DNA of 64,000 nucleotides from Deinococcus grandis (GTDB lineage Bacteria; Deinococcota; Deinococci; Deinococcales; Deinococcaceae), in NCBI RefSeq assembly GCF_001485435.1, contig NZ_BCMS01000001.1, forward strand, positions 381,501 to 445,500. The letters run 5' to 3'. A program made the translations under genes and the position numbers. Of this stretch, positions 30,468 through 40,525 are shown in pieces. Below the pieces are notes generated by a model. That model did not search any database, was not told where the DNA came from, and was given only the letters and a program-made list of their open reading frames with translations. Each line of letters opens with the position of its first letter. The first letter of the stretch is position 1.

Positions 30468-31379
30468 TCAGCGTTCCGGCGCGGTCCGCAGCGCGTCCGG
30501 CGGCGGCGCCTCCACCCGCACGGCCTCTCCCGTGACGGGGTGCGTGAAGTGCAGCGTCCAGGCGTGCAGGAGGTACCCCAGGTCGCCCGGCAGGCCCGGC
30601 AGACCAGGCAGCGGGAGGCCGCCCGGTCCGTACAGCGGGTCGCCCACCAGCGGGTGCCCGGCGGCGGCGAGGTGAATGCGGATCTGGTGGGGCCGCCCGG
30701 TGTGGATCGCCACGTCGAACAGCGTGCGGTCCTCCCGGCTCTCCCGGACGTGGGCCACGCTGCGCGACGCCTTGCCGTCCGCGCTGGCCGCGAACACCTT
30801 GCCCAGGCGCGGGTGCGGCACCGGCCCGATGGGCGTCTGAATGGCCAGCGTGTCCCAGTCCGGCACGCCCGAGCCCAGCGCGCGGTACACCTTCCCCACC
30901 TCATGCTCCCGCCACGCGCGGGACAGCGCCGCGCCCGCCGCCCCGGTCCGGGCGAACAGCACCGCGCCGCTCGTGCCGCGCCCCAGCCGGTGCAGCGGAC
31001 TCGCGCCCGGATACCGCAGCCGCACCTGCGTCAGCAGCGTGTGCGTCAGGAACCCCGCGCCCGGCAGCGTCGGCAGACCCGACGGTTTGCTGACCGCCAC
31101 CAGCGCGTCGTCCTCCAGCAGCACGGCGTAGTCCAGCGGGGCCGCCTCCTCCCGCCACGGGGGGCGGTGCCACACGACCACGTCCCCGGCGCGCAGCACC
31201 TCGTCCCCGCGCGCAGGGGCGCCCCGCACCTCCACCTCGCCCGCCGCCAGCCGCGCCGCCCAGGTGGCCCCGTCCGAGTGCCGGTACTCGCGGGCCAGGA
31301 ACGCCAGCACCCGCTCCCCACCCGCGCGCACCTGCGACCGGAACGCGAAACCACTGTTCGAGGGGACGTCGTCGGACAT
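30468..31379 (-). CDS. RluA-family pseudouridine synthase-like protein with Gly at the catalytic Asp position
   Basis: 303 residues from ATG 31379 (MSDDVPSNSGFAF). An S4-like N-terminus (ARLAAGEVEVRG) precedes the catalytic domain. The family's HRLDxxTSG reads HRLGRGTSG: Gly133 (codon GGG) occupies the place of the catalytic Asp. Other motifs, VSKPSGLPTLPG, TGRPHQIRIHLAAAGHPLVGDPLYG and LHAWTLHF, are well preserved. This could be an inactive or redirected member, or belong to a known subgroup with that substitution. Codon-level reading of the strand confirms Gly. Confidence 0.85.
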   Translation of the reverse strand: MSDDVPSNSGFAFRSQVRAGGERVLAFLAREYRHSDGATWAARLAAGEVEVRGAPARGDEVLRAGDVVVWHRPPWREEAAPLDYAVLLEDDALVAVSKPSGLPTLPGAGFLTHTLLTQVRLRYPGASPLHRLGRGTSGAVLFARTGAAGAALSRAWREHEVGKVYRALGSGVPDWDTLAIQTPIGPVPHPRLGKVFAASADGKASRSVAHVRESREDRTLFDVAIHTGRPHQIRIHLAAAGHPLVGDPLYGPGGLPLPGLPGLPGDLGYLLHAWTLHFTHPVTGEAVRVEAPPPDALRTAPER

Positions 31380-31446
31380 GGGGGACAGGGTAAAGGGTGC
31401 GGCCGTTCCGCGTTCGACTTCCCCTGAAACCGTACACTGGTCGGTG

Positions 31447-32193
31447 ATGTTTGGTTCGCCCTCGCCGAGAAGTCGCCCGCAACCGGGGCATCTGTATGAC
31501 GTGGCCGTGGTCGGTGCCGGACTGGCGGGCACCGAGCTGGCGTGGCGGCTGGCCCGCGCGGGACTGGACGTGCTGCTGGTGTCGCAGGCGCTCGATCACC
31601 TGGGGAACCTGTACCAGCCGACCACGGCGGGCGTGACGTTCCCCCAGGGCAGTCTGTTCGAGGAGGTGCGCGCCGCGCTGCTCCCCGATACGGACGGCTG
31701 GACCTTCCACCGGCACCTGAAGGCCCGCGTGGAGGAGACGAGTGGCATTCACCTCCTCCAGAGCACCGTCACCGCGCTGGACGAGGAAGAGACGCAGGTG
31801 GTGCTCTCGACCTGGGAGGGGCCGAAACTCCACGCGCGGCTGGGCGTGCTGGCCGTCGGGGCGTTCCTGAAGGGCCGCCTGCTCGTGGGGGACACCATGG
31901 ACGAGGCCGGGCGTCTCAGCGAGGTCGCGTACGACTTCCTGGCGGACGACCTGACCGCCAGCGGCATCTGGCTGATCGGGGCGGAACGCCGCGCCGAGGG
32001 CGAGGGGGTCGAGCCGCCCTACGACGTGCGCTTCCTGACCCCCGCGCCCAGTGAACTGGACGGCTTCCGCGTGAACCGACTGGAGCGCGTGCGGATGCTG
32101 GGGCAGTGCACGCCCGGCGAGCACACGTACGGCAGTGTGCTGCAAGGCGCGGCCCGCCTCGCCGAGCAACTCCAGGCCGAGGTGCGCGCATGA
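31447..32193 (+). CDS. FAD-dependent GidA/MnmG-related oxidoreductase
   Basis: 248 residues from ATG 31447. The dinucleotide fold GAGLAG is at 23-28 in YDVAVVGAGLAGTELAWRL. It resembles the N-terminal FAD domain of GidA/TrmFO but stops short, lacking the MnmG C-terminal helical domain, so it is not MnmG itself. AVGAFLKGRLLVGDTMDEAGRLSEV in two halves resembles the TrmFO/GidA middle region. It may be a small FAD protein in tRNA modification, consistent with its overlap (ATGA) with trmB. Confidence 0.8.
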   Translation: MFGSPSPRSRPQPGHLYDVAVVGAGLAGTELAWRLARAGLDVLLVSQALDHLGNLYQPTTAGVTFPQGSLFEEVRAALLPDTDGWTFHRHLKARVEETSGIHLLQSTVTALDEEETQVVLSTWEGPKLHARLGVLAVGAFLKGRLLVGDTMDEAGRLSEVAYDFLADDLTASGIWLIGAERRAEGEGVEPPYDVRFLTPAPSELDGFRVNRLERVRMLGQCTPGEHTYGSVLQGAARLAEQLQAEVRA

Positions 32194-33185
32194 TCGCCCG
32201 CCTCGGCGACTTCCGGTTCCCCGACGCCGCCGCGCGCCTGTACCCGGACACCCCGGACCGCCCCTGGGTGCTGGAGGTCGGCTTCGGGGACGGGCGCTTC
32301 TGGCCGCACTTCGCCGCGACCTTCCCCGAGGCGCCCAACTACCTGGGCGTGGAACTCTCCGGCGTGTCGCTGCTCAAGGCGCACCGCCGCCTGCGGGACG
32401 CGGGCCTGGACAACGCGATCCTCACGAAGATGCCCGCCGACGTCCTCGTGCGGTCCGTCATCCCGCACGCGGGCCTGGACCTGATCGTCGTGAACTTCCC
32501 CGACCCCTGGCCCAAGGCCGGCCACACCGACCACCGCCTCCTGCGCGTCCCGTTCTTCCAGCTCGCGGCCAGCCGCCTGAAGCCCGGCGGGATGATCCTG
32601 CTGACCACCGACCACGACGAGTACTTCGAGTTCGCGTGCGAACAGGCCGGGGCCAGCGGCGTCATGCGCGTCGAACGCGCGGACCCGCCCGCCGCCGCGC
32701 TGGAAACCAAGTACGCCCTCAAGTGGCGTGACCTCGGCCTGGGCGTCAACCACGCCCGCTTCATCCCCACCGCCCACCAGCCCGTCCCGCACGGGCCGAC
32801 CACGCCCTACCCGGAGGACCCCACCACCGTGCCCCACGCCGTCCTGACCCTGCCCGACACCTTCAATCCCCAGACCTTCGAGAAGGTCACCGAACGCAAC
32901 CCCGGCAGCCGCAACGTGGACGAGGGCGGCGCGTGGACGGTCATCCTGCTCGACCTGTACGCCGGCCTGCGCCGCGACGGCTGGGTCGTCCTGGCGCACG
33001 TCGTGGAGGGCGAACTGACCCAGGAGGTCTTGATCGGCATCACCGCCCGCGAGGACGGCACGCACCTCGTGCGCCTCGCCAAGTTCGGCGGGCCGATCAT
33101 CACGACCGGCGTGAAGGCCGCCGTGGGCGTCGTCACCCGCTGGCTGGAGGCTCAGGGCGCCGTCGTCAAGCACCACGGGTACTGA
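32190..33185 (+). CDS. trmB: tRNA (guanine-N7)-methyltransferase TrmB
   Basis: 331 residues. The SAM-binding loop is VLEVGFGDGRFW near residue 27-38, and NFPDPWPKAGHTDHRLL is the TrmB signature. The first ~210 residues form the enzyme. A ~120-residue C-terminal extension follows, including TLPDTFNPQTFEKVTERNPG and ITTGVKAAVGVVTRWLEAQ; such an extension is known for the Thermus/Deinococcus type. It methylates G46 of tRNA. It overlaps the preceding FAD gene by four bases. Confidence 0.92.
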   Translation: MIARLGDFRFPDAAARLYPDTPDRPWVLEVGFGDGRFWPHFAATFPEAPNYLGVELSGVSLLKAHRRLRDAGLDNAILTKMPADVLVRSVIPHAGLDLIVVNFPDPWPKAGHTDHRLLRVPFFQLAASRLKPGGMILLTTDHDEYFEFACEQAGASGVMRVERADPPAAALETKYALKWRDLGLGVNHARFIPTAHQPVPHGPTTPYPEDPTTVPHAVLTLPDTFNPQTFEKVTERNPGSRNVDEGGAWTVILLDLYAGLRRDGWVVLAHVVEGELTQEVLIGITAREDGTHLVRLAKFGGPIITTGVKAAVGVVTRWLEAQGAVVKHHGY

Positions 33186-33192
33186 CGGGCCG

Positions 33193-34104
33193 GTGCCGGT
33201 GCGCTTCACGACCGAACCCATGAGCGTCCTCCTGCCCGCCGTGCGGGATCGGCTGCGCGCGGCGGGCGAGGTGACCTTCGAGGTGCCCGACCCCGACGCG
33301 GGCCTGGGCCGCTACGCGGGCGAGGGGACCCCGCACGGCACGCACCGCCCCTGGAGCACCTGGACGGACCTCGCGGACCTGCTCGGCGCGCACCTGCTGA
33401 CCCCGGACAGGGCAGGGCAGGGGCGGGTCCGCCTGACCCTGCGCGCCCACGCCCCGGCCCGCGACCCCGATCACGCCGGGTACGGCCCGGACGGCGACTG
33501 GGCCCGCGTGAACAAGCTGGAGGACCCCGTCTTCCTGGCGACGTTCGTCGAGGCGCTGCGCCGCGTGAACCCCCCCCAGGGCGGGCGGGTGCTGGCGCTC
33601 GGCGTGAACGCCGGGCATGAACTGGACGCCCTGCCGCTGGCCTTCCCGGACCGCACCTTCGAGGTGGTGGGCGTGGACCTCGACCCGGCCGCCGCGCAGG
33701 CCGCCCGCGACCGCCATCCCCAGGCGGTCATCCACGCGGCGGACGTGAACGCCCTGCCCCCGGACCTGGGCCGCTTCGACCTGATCCTGGCCCTGAGCCT
33801 CCTCCAGAGCCCCGGCGTGCGGCAGGACGTGCTGCTCGCCACGCTGCGCCGCCAGCACCTGACGCCGGGCGGTGGCCTGATCCTCGGGTACCCGAACGCC
33901 CGCTACCGGGACGGCACCCTCTCGTACGGCGCGCGGATGCGCAACTACGCCCGCCCGGACCTGAGCCTGCTCGCCGCCGACGTGACCAACGCCCGGCGCG
34001 GCCTCCAGAAACACGACTACAAGGTGTTCGTGACCGGCAAGTACGAGGTCCTGCTGACCGCCATTCCCGCGCACTCCACGACGCCCACTGACCTGGAACT
34101 GTAG
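33193..34104 (+). CDS. SAM-dependent methyltransferase, hypothetical
   Basis: 303 residues if GTG 33193 is the start (MPVRFTTEPM), seven bases after trmB; ATG 33220 is an alternative. A Rossmann methyltransferase fold is seen in GGRVLALGVNAGHELDAL, FEVVGVDLDPAAAQAARDRH, VIHAADVNALPPDLGRFDLI and LTPGGGLILGYPNARY. The first ~110 residues are a separate domain of unknown type. The substrate is not known. It ends before a terminator-like hairpin. Confidence 0.75.
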   Translation: MPVRFTTEPMSVLLPAVRDRLRAAGEVTFEVPDPDAGLGRYAGEGTPHGTHRPWSTWTDLADLLGAHLLTPDRAGQGRVRLTLRAHAPARDPDHAGYGPDGDWARVNKLEDPVFLATFVEALRRVNPPQGGRVLALGVNAGHELDALPLAFPDRTFEVVGVDLDPAAAQAARDRHPQAVIHAADVNALPPDLGRFDLILALSLLQSPGVRQDVLLATLRRQHLTPGGGLILGYPNARYRDGTLSYGARMRNYARPDLSLLAADVTNARRGLQKHDYKVFVTGKYEVLLTAIPAHSTTPTDLEL

Positions 34105-34112
34105 GCAACAAA

Positions 34113-34144
34113 GCGGCGCGCCCCCCGCCCGGGAAGCGCGCCGC
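34113..34144. terminator. Bidirectional terminator hairpin
   Basis: GCGGCGCGC and GCGCGCCGC pair perfectly over 9 bp, with a 14-base loop, between the convergent methyltransferase and cyclophilin genes. Confidence 0.65.
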
Positions 34145-34158
34145 CGTGAAACGGGCCT

Positions 34159-34932
<774 letters not shown>

Positions 34933-35033
34933 GGTCCGTGACAGTCTAGCGGCCTGCGCGTGCGGCGCGTCACCCGAAGGGTGCACCGCAGCACCGGAGG
35001 GGACAGGGCGCGGCGCGGTAGACTGTTCAGTTG

Positions 35034-35645
35034 ATGATCGTGACCATTGATGGCGTCGCCGCCAGCGGAAAATCCAGCGTGTCCTCCGGCGTCGCGCAGG
35101 CCCTCGGCGTGCCCTATGTCAGCAGCGGCCTGCTGTACCGCGCCGTGACCCTCCTCGGACTGGAGGCCGGGGCCGACCTCGCCGATCCGGCGGCCCTGCT
35201 GCCCCTGCTCTCCGGCGTGCGTCTGGAACCTCTCGCCAGCGGCAACCGCGTCTGGAACGACGACCATGACCTGACCGCCGACCTGCACAGCACCCGCGTG
35301 GACGGCGGGGTCAGCACCGTCGCCGCCCTCCCCGAAATCCGCGAGTGGGTGGACGCCCAGCTGCGCGCCCTCCCCGCTCCCCTCGTCGCCGAAGGGCGCG
35401 ACATGGGCACCAACGTCTTCCCCCACGCCCCGCACAAGTTCTACCTGACCGCCAGCCCCCGCGTCCGCGCCGAACGCCGCGCGCGCGAGCGCCCCGAGGA
35501 CATCCCCGCCATCGAAGCCGCCCTCACCGAACGCGACCGCCAGGACACCACCCAGAGCGCCCCCGCCCCCGACGCCCGCATCATCGACACCGGCCCACTG
35601 ACCCTCCAGGGCGTGATCGACACCATCCTGAACGACCTGCGCTGA
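35034..35645 (+). CDS. cmk: Cytidylate kinase
   Basis: 203 residues from ATG 35034; a TTG one codon upstream is less likely. The P-loop GVAASGKSS is at 7-15, and VSSGLLYRAVTLL, RDMGTNVFPHAPHKFYLTA and ASPRVRAERRARERPED are Cmk hallmarks. It phosphorylates CMP and dCMP. It lacks part of the usual NMP-binding insert, as seen in short Cmk forms. The gene is isolated and ends in a hairpin. Confidence 0.94.
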   Translation: MIVTIDGVAASGKSSVSSGVAQALGVPYVSSGLLYRAVTLLGLEAGADLADPAALLPLLSGVRLEPLASGNRVWNDDHDLTADLHSTRVDGGVSTVAALPEIREWVDAQLRALPAPLVAEGRDMGTNVFPHAPHKFYLTASPRVRAERRARERPEDIPAIEAALTERDRQDTTQSAPAPDARIIDTGPLTLQGVIDTILNDLR

Positions 35646-35656
35646 ACCGTATGAAG

Positions 35657-35687
35657 AACGCCGCCCCCAGGAACCGGGAGCGGCGTT
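35657..35687. terminator. Bidirectional terminator hairpin
   Basis: AACGCCGC pairs with GCGGCGTT (8 bp, extendable into a C-rich/G-rich loop) between the convergent cmk and subtilase genes; T-rich TTTC follows on the plus side. Confidence 0.6.
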
Positions 35688-35701
35688 TCGAGTGCGGACC
35701 C

Positions 35702-38386
35702 TTAGGGGCGCGCGACGCTGAACTTCTGGCTGGTGTAGACCTCGGTGTCGCTGGCGACACTCTCGTCCCCCAGCGCCTTGAGGACCTTCACGCGCAGCTG
35801 GTACGTGCCGTTGGGCGCGGTCTTGCCGCCGCTGAGCTTGCCGTCCCAGCCGTAGGTGTTGTACGCGTCGCAGCGGTCGCTGGCCTGCGCGAGGTTGTTC
35901 GTGCAGTTGCGGCCCAGGTACTCCTGCTTGCGCAGGGTTTCCACGACCATGCCATTGCTGTCCAGCAGTTCCATGGTGAGCTTGCGGGCCTGGTGGGAGA
36001 TCTGCGCGATGACGTACGGGGCGTCCAGCGTCAGTTCGGTGGGCTTGTTCGGGTCGAGGGCCACCTGCTTGAAGGTGTAGTCGATGGGCGCCGCCACCGT
36101 CTCGCCCTCGGTGTAGTACGTGTCCGCCACGTCGTCAGCCAGGGCAGGGAAGTTCTGTGCGCTGCCGCCGATGATCAGGTCGCCCAGCACCTTGATGCTC
36201 TGGTAGTCACCCTTGAAGCCGCCGTAAGGAATCACCATGTTCTGGCCGGACTTGCTTTCCAGCACGATGTAGCCGCCGTACTGGCTCTTGTCGGGTGCGC
36301 CGGCGGGCGCGGTGATCACGACGTTGAGTTCGGTCTCGCCGCCAGCGGGCACGACCACTTCGACGTCGGACTTGTCGGCGTCCTGACCGTTGATGGTCAT
36401 GGTGGCGTACGCCTGGCTGGGGGTGGGGGCCAGGGTTGTCCCGCCGACCGTGAGGGCCGGGTAGTGGTACGCCGTGAAGGTCTCGGTGCGGTTGTAGGTG
36501 TTCTTCAGCACGACGACCTTGTTGCGGGTGGCGAAGCTGGCGCTCTCGCCCAGGCTGAGCTTGTTGGGGGTGGCGCGCACGGTGTTGTAGTACGAGCCGA
36601 CGATGTCGACCATGCCGGCCCCCTGGCGCTGCACGTAGTCGGGCAGGCCGGTGAACAGCGTGCCGCTGGCCGCGCGGTACCAGCGCAGCGTGGCGCTGTT
36701 CATCAGCAGGCCGCGCATGTCCTTGGCCTTGGTGTTCGGGAAGGCCTGCAGCATCAGCGCGGCGGCCCCGGCGACGTGCGGGGAGGCCATGCTGGTGCCG
36801 CTCAGGGTGGCGTAGCCGGTGGGTTCCGCGGTGAGCGGGTAGGCGCTGCGGATGTTCCCGCCGGGCGCAGCGATGTCCGGCTTCTGCTCCAGTTCGGCGC
36901 TCATGCCGTACGAGGAGTAGGAGTCCAGCGTGTTCGCCGTGGGGCTGGGGATGTTGATGGTGCCGCTCTGGAAGGTCATGGTCACGCCACCGGCGATCAA
37001 GCCGCTGATCTTCGCGCCGTCCGCGGCGCTGATGGACACGACCGGAATGGTGATCGGGCTGTCGCCCGCCACCGTGGGGCTGATGTACCCGGCGGTGTTG
37101 TTGTACAGGATGACGGCGCTGGCCCCGGCGTCCTGGGCGTTCTTGGCCTTCTCGTAGAAGGTGCAGCTGCCGCGGCGGATCAGGACGGCCTTACCGGTCA
37201 TGCTGCCGGCTGCGTAGGGGCTGACGCCGCCCACGAGGCAGCCGTCGTTGGTGGTGGTGGGGCTGCTGGCCGCGTTCTTGCTGATGGGCAGGCTGCTGCC
37301 AGCCACCGCTTCAGGCGCGCCGGTCGCGGCGAAGTACCCGATCTTGCTGCCGTCCGGGGTGATGCTGAAGCTGTTGACCTCGATCTCGGTGTTGCTGACC
37401 GACGCGACGGAGATCACGTTGTCGCCCATGGTGACGCCGCCCATGGAGTACGAGCCGCTGGCGCCGCTGTTCCCGGCGGAGGCCACGACGACCATCCCCT
37501 TCTTGACCATGCGGCTGCCGACCTTGGCCGAGGGGGTCGCTTCCCAGTTCTCGAATGCGGAGCCGATGCTGAGGTTCACGACCTGCATGCCGTCGGCGTA
37601 GGCGCGTTCCATGGCGGCGACCATGATGTCTTCCGTGGTGCTGCCCTCGCAGCCGAAGACGCGGTACGCGCCGAAGCTGACCTCGGGTGCCACGCCCTTG
37701 AAGCCCTTGGCGGGGTCGTTGCCGCCCACGATGCCCGCCACGTGCGAGCCGTGCCCGCCGCAGTCGTCGGCGATGGGGTCGGGCTTGGCGGGTTTGTTGT
37801 AGTCGAAGTCGTCACCCACGAAGTCGTACTGCGCGACGACGCGGCCCGCGAAGGCAGGGTGTTCCAGGTCGATACCGGTGTCGATCACGCCCACCTTGAT
37901 GCCCTTGCCGGTCAGGCCCAGTTCGTTCTGGGCGATGTCGGCGCCGGTCATCTTGATGGCGGAGAACATGTCGGGGGTCAGGGCGTCGGTCAGGTTGCGT
38001 TCCACGACGGGCGCGGCGATCTCCTTGACGGGGTACACGCCCAGCACGCCGGGCATCTGGGAGATGCGGCTGATCTCGGCGCTGCTGGCCTTCACGGAGA
38101 AGCCGTTGAAGAGCGTGTGGTAGCTCATGACTTCCTGGTACGTGATGCCGAGCTGCGCGGCCTGCGTGCGGAAGGCGGCCTGCTGCGCGCCGACGCTCTG
38201 GCTGCTCAGCGCGGTGGGGTCACCGCTGAGTTCCACGAACCAGCGGTCCGTGACGTGCGTCGGCACCTTCAGTTTGTTCAGGGACTGGCCGGTGGGCGTG
38301 ACGGCCTGGGGGGCGTTGTTGCTCCCGCAGGCGCCCAGCACGAGGGCCAGGCTCAGCAGGGACGCGGTCTGGAAGGTCTTTTTCAC
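35702..38386 (-). CDS. Lipoprotein subtilisin-like serine protease (S8) with PA insert
   Basis: 894 residues. The lipobox LVLGACGS gives lipid-anchored Cys20. An I9-type propeptide (about 45-125) is followed by the S8 domain with Asp169 (GVIDTGIDLEHP), His212 (GGHGSHVAGI), oxyanion Asn306 (SAGNSG) and Ser532 (SGTSMASPHVAG). A protease-associated domain (about 345-475) is inserted between His and Ser. Long C-terminal beta domains follow, ending in a FlgD-like segment (YGWDGKLSGGKTAPNGTYQLRV, in two parts). It is a cell-surface protease and is cotranscribed with the PPC lipoprotein upstream. Confidence 0.94.
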   Translation of the reverse strand: MKKTFQTASLLSLALVLGACGSNNAPQAVTPTGQSLNKLKVPTHVTDRWFVELSGDPTALSSQSVGAQQAAFRTQAAQLGITYQEVMSYHTLFNGFSVKASSAEISRISQMPGVLGVYPVKEIAAPVVERNLTDALTPDMFSAIKMTGADIAQNELGLTGKGIKVGVIDTGIDLEHPAFAGRVVAQYDFVGDDFDYNKPAKPDPIADDCGGHGSHVAGIVGGNDPAKGFKGVAPEVSFGAYRVFGCEGSTTEDIMVAAMERAYADGMQVVNLSIGSAFENWEATPSAKVGSRMVKKGMVVVASAGNSGASGSYSMGGVTMGDNVISVASVSNTEIEVNSFSITPDGSKIGYFAATGAPEAVAGSSLPISKNAASSPTTTNDGCLVGGVSPYAAGSMTGKAVLIRRGSCTFYEKAKNAQDAGASAVILYNNTAGYISPTVAGDSPITIPVVSISAADGAKISGLIAGGVTMTFQSGTINIPSPTANTLDSYSSYGMSAELEQKPDIAAPGGNIRSAYPLTAEPTGYATLSGTSMASPHVAGAAALMLQAFPNTKAKDMRGLLMNSATLRWYRAASGTLFTGLPDYVQRQGAGMVDIVGSYYNTVRATPNKLSLGESASFATRNKVVVLKNTYNRTETFTAYHYPALTVGGTTLAPTPSQAYATMTINGQDADKSDVEVVVPAGGETELNVVITAPAGAPDKSQYGGYIVLESKSGQNMVIPYGGFKGDYQSIKVLGDLIIGGSAQNFPALADDVADTYYTEGETVAAPIDYTFKQVALDPNKPTELTLDAPYVIAQISHQARKLTMELLDSNGMVVETLRKQEYLGRNCTNNLAQASDRCDAYNTYGWDGKLSGGKTAPNGTYQLRVKVLKALGDESVASDTEVYTSQKFSVARP

Positions 38387-38408
38387 GGGTGTACTCCTCG
38401 GGGGCGCC

Positions 38409-39149
<741 letters not shown>

Positions 39150-39532
39150 GTGATCTCCTTGAATGCCCATGCAGGACCGTCACCTGTTCCCCGGGTCATC
39201 TAGGGTGGAGGTGAGACTTGTCTGGGCTCCCGGGTTGACGCCGGGAATTGTGTTGCTATGGCTGTAGATGATACGCGCACCCCCGGCTGGGGGCAAGGTT
39301 TGTTCAGCACAATCTCAGATTGGTCTCAGTGCTAGTGGGAAAAATCCCTCAGCGCCGGGCGGGTGTGCGTGCATGGATATGCGTGGGGGACGCTGCCGAG
39401 GTGTGCGGACTGGCCTGTCCGGGTGTGGGGAACGCCGGGCGACCGTCATGAGGAGCGGCTGTGCGATCACTCAAGCCTGAAACGTCGTCCAGGACGCGGT
39501 GGAGCGGGCGGGTGGCCCCGTAGCTTGAGGGC
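39150..39532. other. Divergent intergenic region between the PPC lipoprotein and first hydrolase
   Basis: No gene is supported in 383 bases. GC is lower near 39,230-39,350. It holds a minus-strand promoter candidate (39268-39296), short G/T-rich tracts and one plus-strand 70-codon frame with poor coding character. The ribosome-binding region of the first hydrolase (GAGGGC) lies at the right edge. Confidence 0.45.
39268..39296 (-). promoter_or_regulatory. Candidate sigma-70-type promoter for the PPC-lipoprotein/subtilase operon
   Basis: Read on the minus strand, TTGCCC (39296-39291) and TATCAT (39273-39268) are separated by exactly 17 bases. They lie about 120 bases ahead of the lipoprotein start codon. 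Confidence 0.5.
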
Positions 39533-40525
39533 ATGATCTCCCTCCGAAAGCTGCCTGTGCTGGGCCTGCTGCACGTCACCGGGGCGCTGGCGCAGTCGCA
39601 GGCGGCCCTGAATGCCGTGGACGCCGCGCAGATGAGTATCCCGGCGGCCCGCCAGACCTTCCAGAAGGGTGGGTATCCGGGCAGCGCCCTGACGGTGCGG
39701 CAGACCCTGGCGGCGGGCAGCAACTACACCCGGCAGGTGGTCAGCTACCAGTCCGAGGGCCTGCGGATCAATGCGCTGCTGACTGTGCCGCGCGGCACGC
39801 CCCCGAAGGGCGGCTGGCCCGCCATCGTGTTCAATCACGGGTACGTGCCCCCGAAGGTGTACCGCACCACGGAACGCTATGTGGCGTACCAGGACGCCTT
39901 CGCGCGGGCCGGGTTCGTCACGCTGAAAAGCGATTACCGGGGGCACGGCAGCTCGCAGGGCGAGGCGCTCGGTGGGTACTACGCGCCGGGCTACACCACC
40001 GACGTGATGAACGCCCTGGGCAGCCTGAAACGCGACCCGCGCGTGAACCCGGCCCGGATCGGGATGTGGGGCCACTCCATGGGCGGCTTCCTGACCCTGC
40101 GCGCCATGGTCATCGACCGCAGCGTGAAGGCCGGGGTGATCTGGGCGGGCGTGGTCGGCGACTACGACCAGCTCATGAACAGCTGGACGCGCCGCGCGCC
40201 CGTCCCGGCCAGCATTCCCAGCGCCGTGCTGAACCTGCGCAAGCGGGCCGTCGAGCAGTACGGCACGCCCCGCGCGAACCCCGCCTTCTGGAACGCCCTC
40301 AGCGCGAACAGCTACCTGCGTGACCTGGGCGGGCCCATCCAGCTGCACATCGGCACGAACGACGAGGACGTGCCCGTCGCGTTCCACACGACCCTGGCCG
40401 CGCAGCTGCGCCCACTGGGGAAACTGGGCGGGAACTACGTCTACCCGGGCGACAATCACAACCTCTCGGGGAACCTGCGCGTGGCCCTGAACCGCAGCGT
40501 GCAGTTCTTCAGGGACCGGCTGTAA
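39533..40525 (+). CDS. Secreted alpha/beta hydrolase (prolyl-oligopeptidase-like), first of a tandem pair
   Basis: 330 residues with a signal peptide (LPVLGLLHVTGALAQ). Nucleophile elbow GHSMGG with Ser182; GGWPAIVFNHGYVPP holds the oxyanion region; LHIGTNDEDVPVAFH and YPGDNHNLSGN supply the acid and histidine positions. Long stretches are shared with the next gene. It is probably an esterase or peptidase of S9/dienelactone hydrolase type acting outside the cytoplasm. Its stop shares an A with the ATG of the paralog. Confidence 0.87.
   Translation: MISLRKLPVLGLLHVTGALAQSQAALNAVDAAQMSIPAARQTFQKGGYPGSALTVRQTLAAGSNYTRQVVSYQSEGLRINALLTVPRGTPPKGGWPAIVFNHGYVPPKVYRTTERYVAYQDAFARAGFVTLKSDYRGHGSSQGEALGGYYAPGYTTDVMNALGSLKRDPRVNPARIGMWGHSMGGFLTLRAMVIDRSVKAGVIWAGVVGDYDQLMNSWTRRAPVPASIPSAVLNLRKRAVEQYGTPRANPAFWNALSANSYLRDLGGPIQLHIGTNDEDVPVAFHTTLAAQLRPLGKLGGNYVYPGDNHNLSGNLRVALNRSVQFFRDRL

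Noticed and set aside
39268..39480. 70-codon plus-strand frame in the divergent spacer
   Set aside because: No recognisable motif, no ribosome-binding site and poor composition; it also overlaps the promoter candidate.
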